DNA from: Flavobacterium arcticum
GTDB lineage: Bacteria; Bacteroidota; Bacteroidia; Flavobacteriales; Flavobacteriaceae
Direction: 5' to 3'
Assembly (NCBI RefSeq): GCF_003344925.1
Contig: NZ_CP031188.1
Coordinates: 2,153,001 to 2,217,000 of the forward strand
DNA: 64,000 nucleotides
Shown here: piece by piece, positions 63,001 through 64,000 of the stretch
Numbering within the stretch: position 1 is the stretch's first letter
Layout: each line of letters begins with the position of its first letter
Notes under the pieces: model-generated
Told to the model about the DNA's origin: nothing
Seen by the model: only the letters and a program-made list of their open reading frames with translations
Databases searched by the model: none
Program-made: the position numbers and the translations under genes

Positions 63001-63981
63001 TTATTCATTGTTCTTATTTTCAACAATAAATTTAGCTCTATCATATAATTCATCATAAGTCAGTATTTCAATATTACGGGAATCTCTTCTAAACAGTTCA
63101 AAAGTTTTTTTCTTAATACTTTTTATGCCTTCGGGTTCGGGTGATTTATTTATTTCTGACCAGTTTCCAATTATTAAGATTGTTTTAGAATCGTAGGCTC
63201 TTTGCGTTATAGGAGTAGATTTATCGTTATTAAGCTCTTTGGAGGTTTCAATTTTAAGCTGACCACTAGCTTTCTGTTCTAAAATTTGTGAAAAAGCCTC
63301 TAATAAATCGTTTGATAATTTCCATACGTTAGCACGATTTTTATCTTTACCAAATAATTGAGTTGTAGGAAGTTTTAATTCAACAAATGATGTAAAATTA
63401 TTATCACCTGTTAAAAAATCACCAATTACTCCATTACTTCCACTAGCAGTTGTACCTGAGGCATGGAATTCTTTTTGTAGAATTCCTTGAAATCTATAAT
63501 CTAAGCCATATCCAAAAATCCACTGATTTTTATTAAAAAAATGTTGCCAAGCAGTTTCGTCTTTAGTCTTTGGATTACAAAATTCCGTTTTGTAGATTAC
63601 TATATATTCTTTGTTGTTTAAAAGCTTTTCAAATATTTTAAGTTGTTGTTTTCGATAACCTGTATTTACTAGATCTTGGGAAGTAATTAAGCCACTATCA
63701 AGAGAGTCTTTAATAACATCTAAGCCTTCAGTTCCAGAAAGTAAAGTTGTTATTTGTTTTTTTGTTTTTGAATCAATATTGTTTAGTGAATCATCTGCTA
63801 GAGTGATTCTTCTATCAGAAATTGATTTTAAATCGATATTTTTTATAAAATCAAGGAAGCATGTTAGTTGTTGTAAGTTGAATTTACTAAATTTAATTCT
63901 TTCTTTTTCATTACCACTAATTGCTTTGACAATTTCAATACCTTCTATATCATCACTCTCCTTTAAATAGGTAATTTTCAT
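63001..63981 (-). CDS. Shedu-type antiphage nuclease (SduA, DUF4263)
   Basis: 326 residues, complete, with ATG at 63981. An N-terminal region (about 1-130) of unclear fold is followed by a DUF4263/Shedu nuclease core. It contains DETAWQHFFNKNQWIFG (141-157), then GVIGDFL with Asp188, and FVELKLP with Glu201 and Lys203, the D...ExK signature of a PD-(D/E)XK nuclease, then QILEQ in the next helix. Shedu is a single-gene phage-defence system. Its stop lies 7 nt from the end of rnpB, and its last codons supply rnpB's T tract on the other strand. Whether other defence or mobility genes follow upstream cannot be seen. Confidence 0.85.
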   Translation of the reverse strand: MKITYLKESDDIEGIEIVKAISGNEKERIKFSKFNLQQLTCFLDFIKNIDLKSISDRRITLADDSLNNIDSKTKKQITTLLSGTEGLDVIKDSLDSGLITSQDLVNTGYRKQQLKIFEKLLNNKEYIVIYKTEFCNPKTKDETAWQHFFNKNQWIFGYGLDYRFQGILQKEFHASGTTASGSNGVIGDFLTGDNNFTSFVELKLPTTQLFGKDKNRANVWKLSNDLLEAFSQILEQKASGQLKIETSKELNNDKSTPITQRAYDSKTILIIGNWSEINKSPEPEGIKSIKKKTFELFRRDSRNIEILTYDELYDRAKFIVENKNNE

Positions 63982-64000
63982 TAAAGTTTTTGATGCAAGT

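Noticed and set aside
1..64000. CRISPR array, insertion sequences, prophage or integrase
   Set aside because: Scanned for regularly spaced repeats, transposase-like proteins and tRNA-flanking direct repeats; none seen.

Overview
The window looks like a chromosomal segment of a flavobacterium (phylum Bacteroidota, family Flavobacteriaceae or close relatives). The DNA is AT-rich. Starts lack obvious Shine-Dalgarno sequences, but many genes and RNAs carry the Bacteroidota -7 promoter box TAnnTTTG. Three secreted proteins end in type IX secretion (T9SS) type A sorting domains. Several genes are lineage-typical forms: a fused E1 alpha/beta ketoacid dehydrogenase, DUF5723, DUF983, a DoxD-DoxA fusion and GldL-like membrane hairpins. 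No rRNA, insertion sequence, integrase, prophage or CRISPR array was seen. Most of the window is housekeeping chromosome, with a possible accessory gene at the right edge.

Layout. 1-9.4 kb: a partial unknown gene, an OmpA-family protein, an aldehyde dehydrogenase, the fused E1 enzyme, a protease-like outer-membrane candidate with no HExxH motif, and a LOG-family enzyme. 9.4-14.3 kb: uvrA, an orphan membrane protein, an acetate-type transporter (SatP family) and tRNA-Ser(UGA). 14.4-21.1 kb: one tightly packed minus-strand cluster, tpx-dgkA-ftsK-lolA-like-lptF/G-like-ribBA, joining peroxide detoxification, phospholipid recycling, chromosome translocation, envelope transport and riboflavin synthesis. 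21.2-22.5 kb: a peroxiredoxin-thioredoxin-small protein operon. The upstream regions of tpx and of this operon share a palindromic element, which suggests common oxidative control. 22.7-25.5 kb: an rRNA methyltransferase, small membrane proteins, a PadR regulator module with a near-perfect operator-like palindrome, and a candidate small RNA.

25.5-38 kb: a DPP IV-type peptidase; a sulfur amino-acid PLP enzyme divergent from an Lrp/AsnC regulator; lpdA; a pabB-tilS-dsbD run; and a ComM/YifB ATPase. 38.2-45.1 kb: two T9SS-exported PKD-domain proteins, one of about 1634 residues, followed by the only long gene-poor gap (45106-45670). 45.7-55.6 kb: small lipoprotein and hypothetical genes, a DUF5723 protein, an RluA-type pseudouridine synthase, panB, sdaA, a T9SS-exported endonuclease I, an RsmB-like methyltransferase, an AraC regulator and a DUF983 protein. 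55.7-60.3 kb: a BNR-repeat lipoprotein, a small unknown protein, DoxDA, a DUF2254 protein and a small secreted protein. 60.3-64 kb: dnaX interrupted by an A10 slippery run, a small conserved protein, RNase P RNA (rnpB), and a Shedu-type (DUF4263) defence nuclease whose 3' end abuts rnpB.

Points of most interest are the dnaX frameshift site, the Shedu gene against rnpB, the candidate sRNA at 25.25-25.37 kb, the PadR/GldL-like module with its palindrome, the shared operator of the two peroxidase operons, and three enzymes with altered catalytic or metal sites (RibBA, the M1-like protein and the fused E1). Functions are assigned by recognising motifs by eye. No database search was possible.
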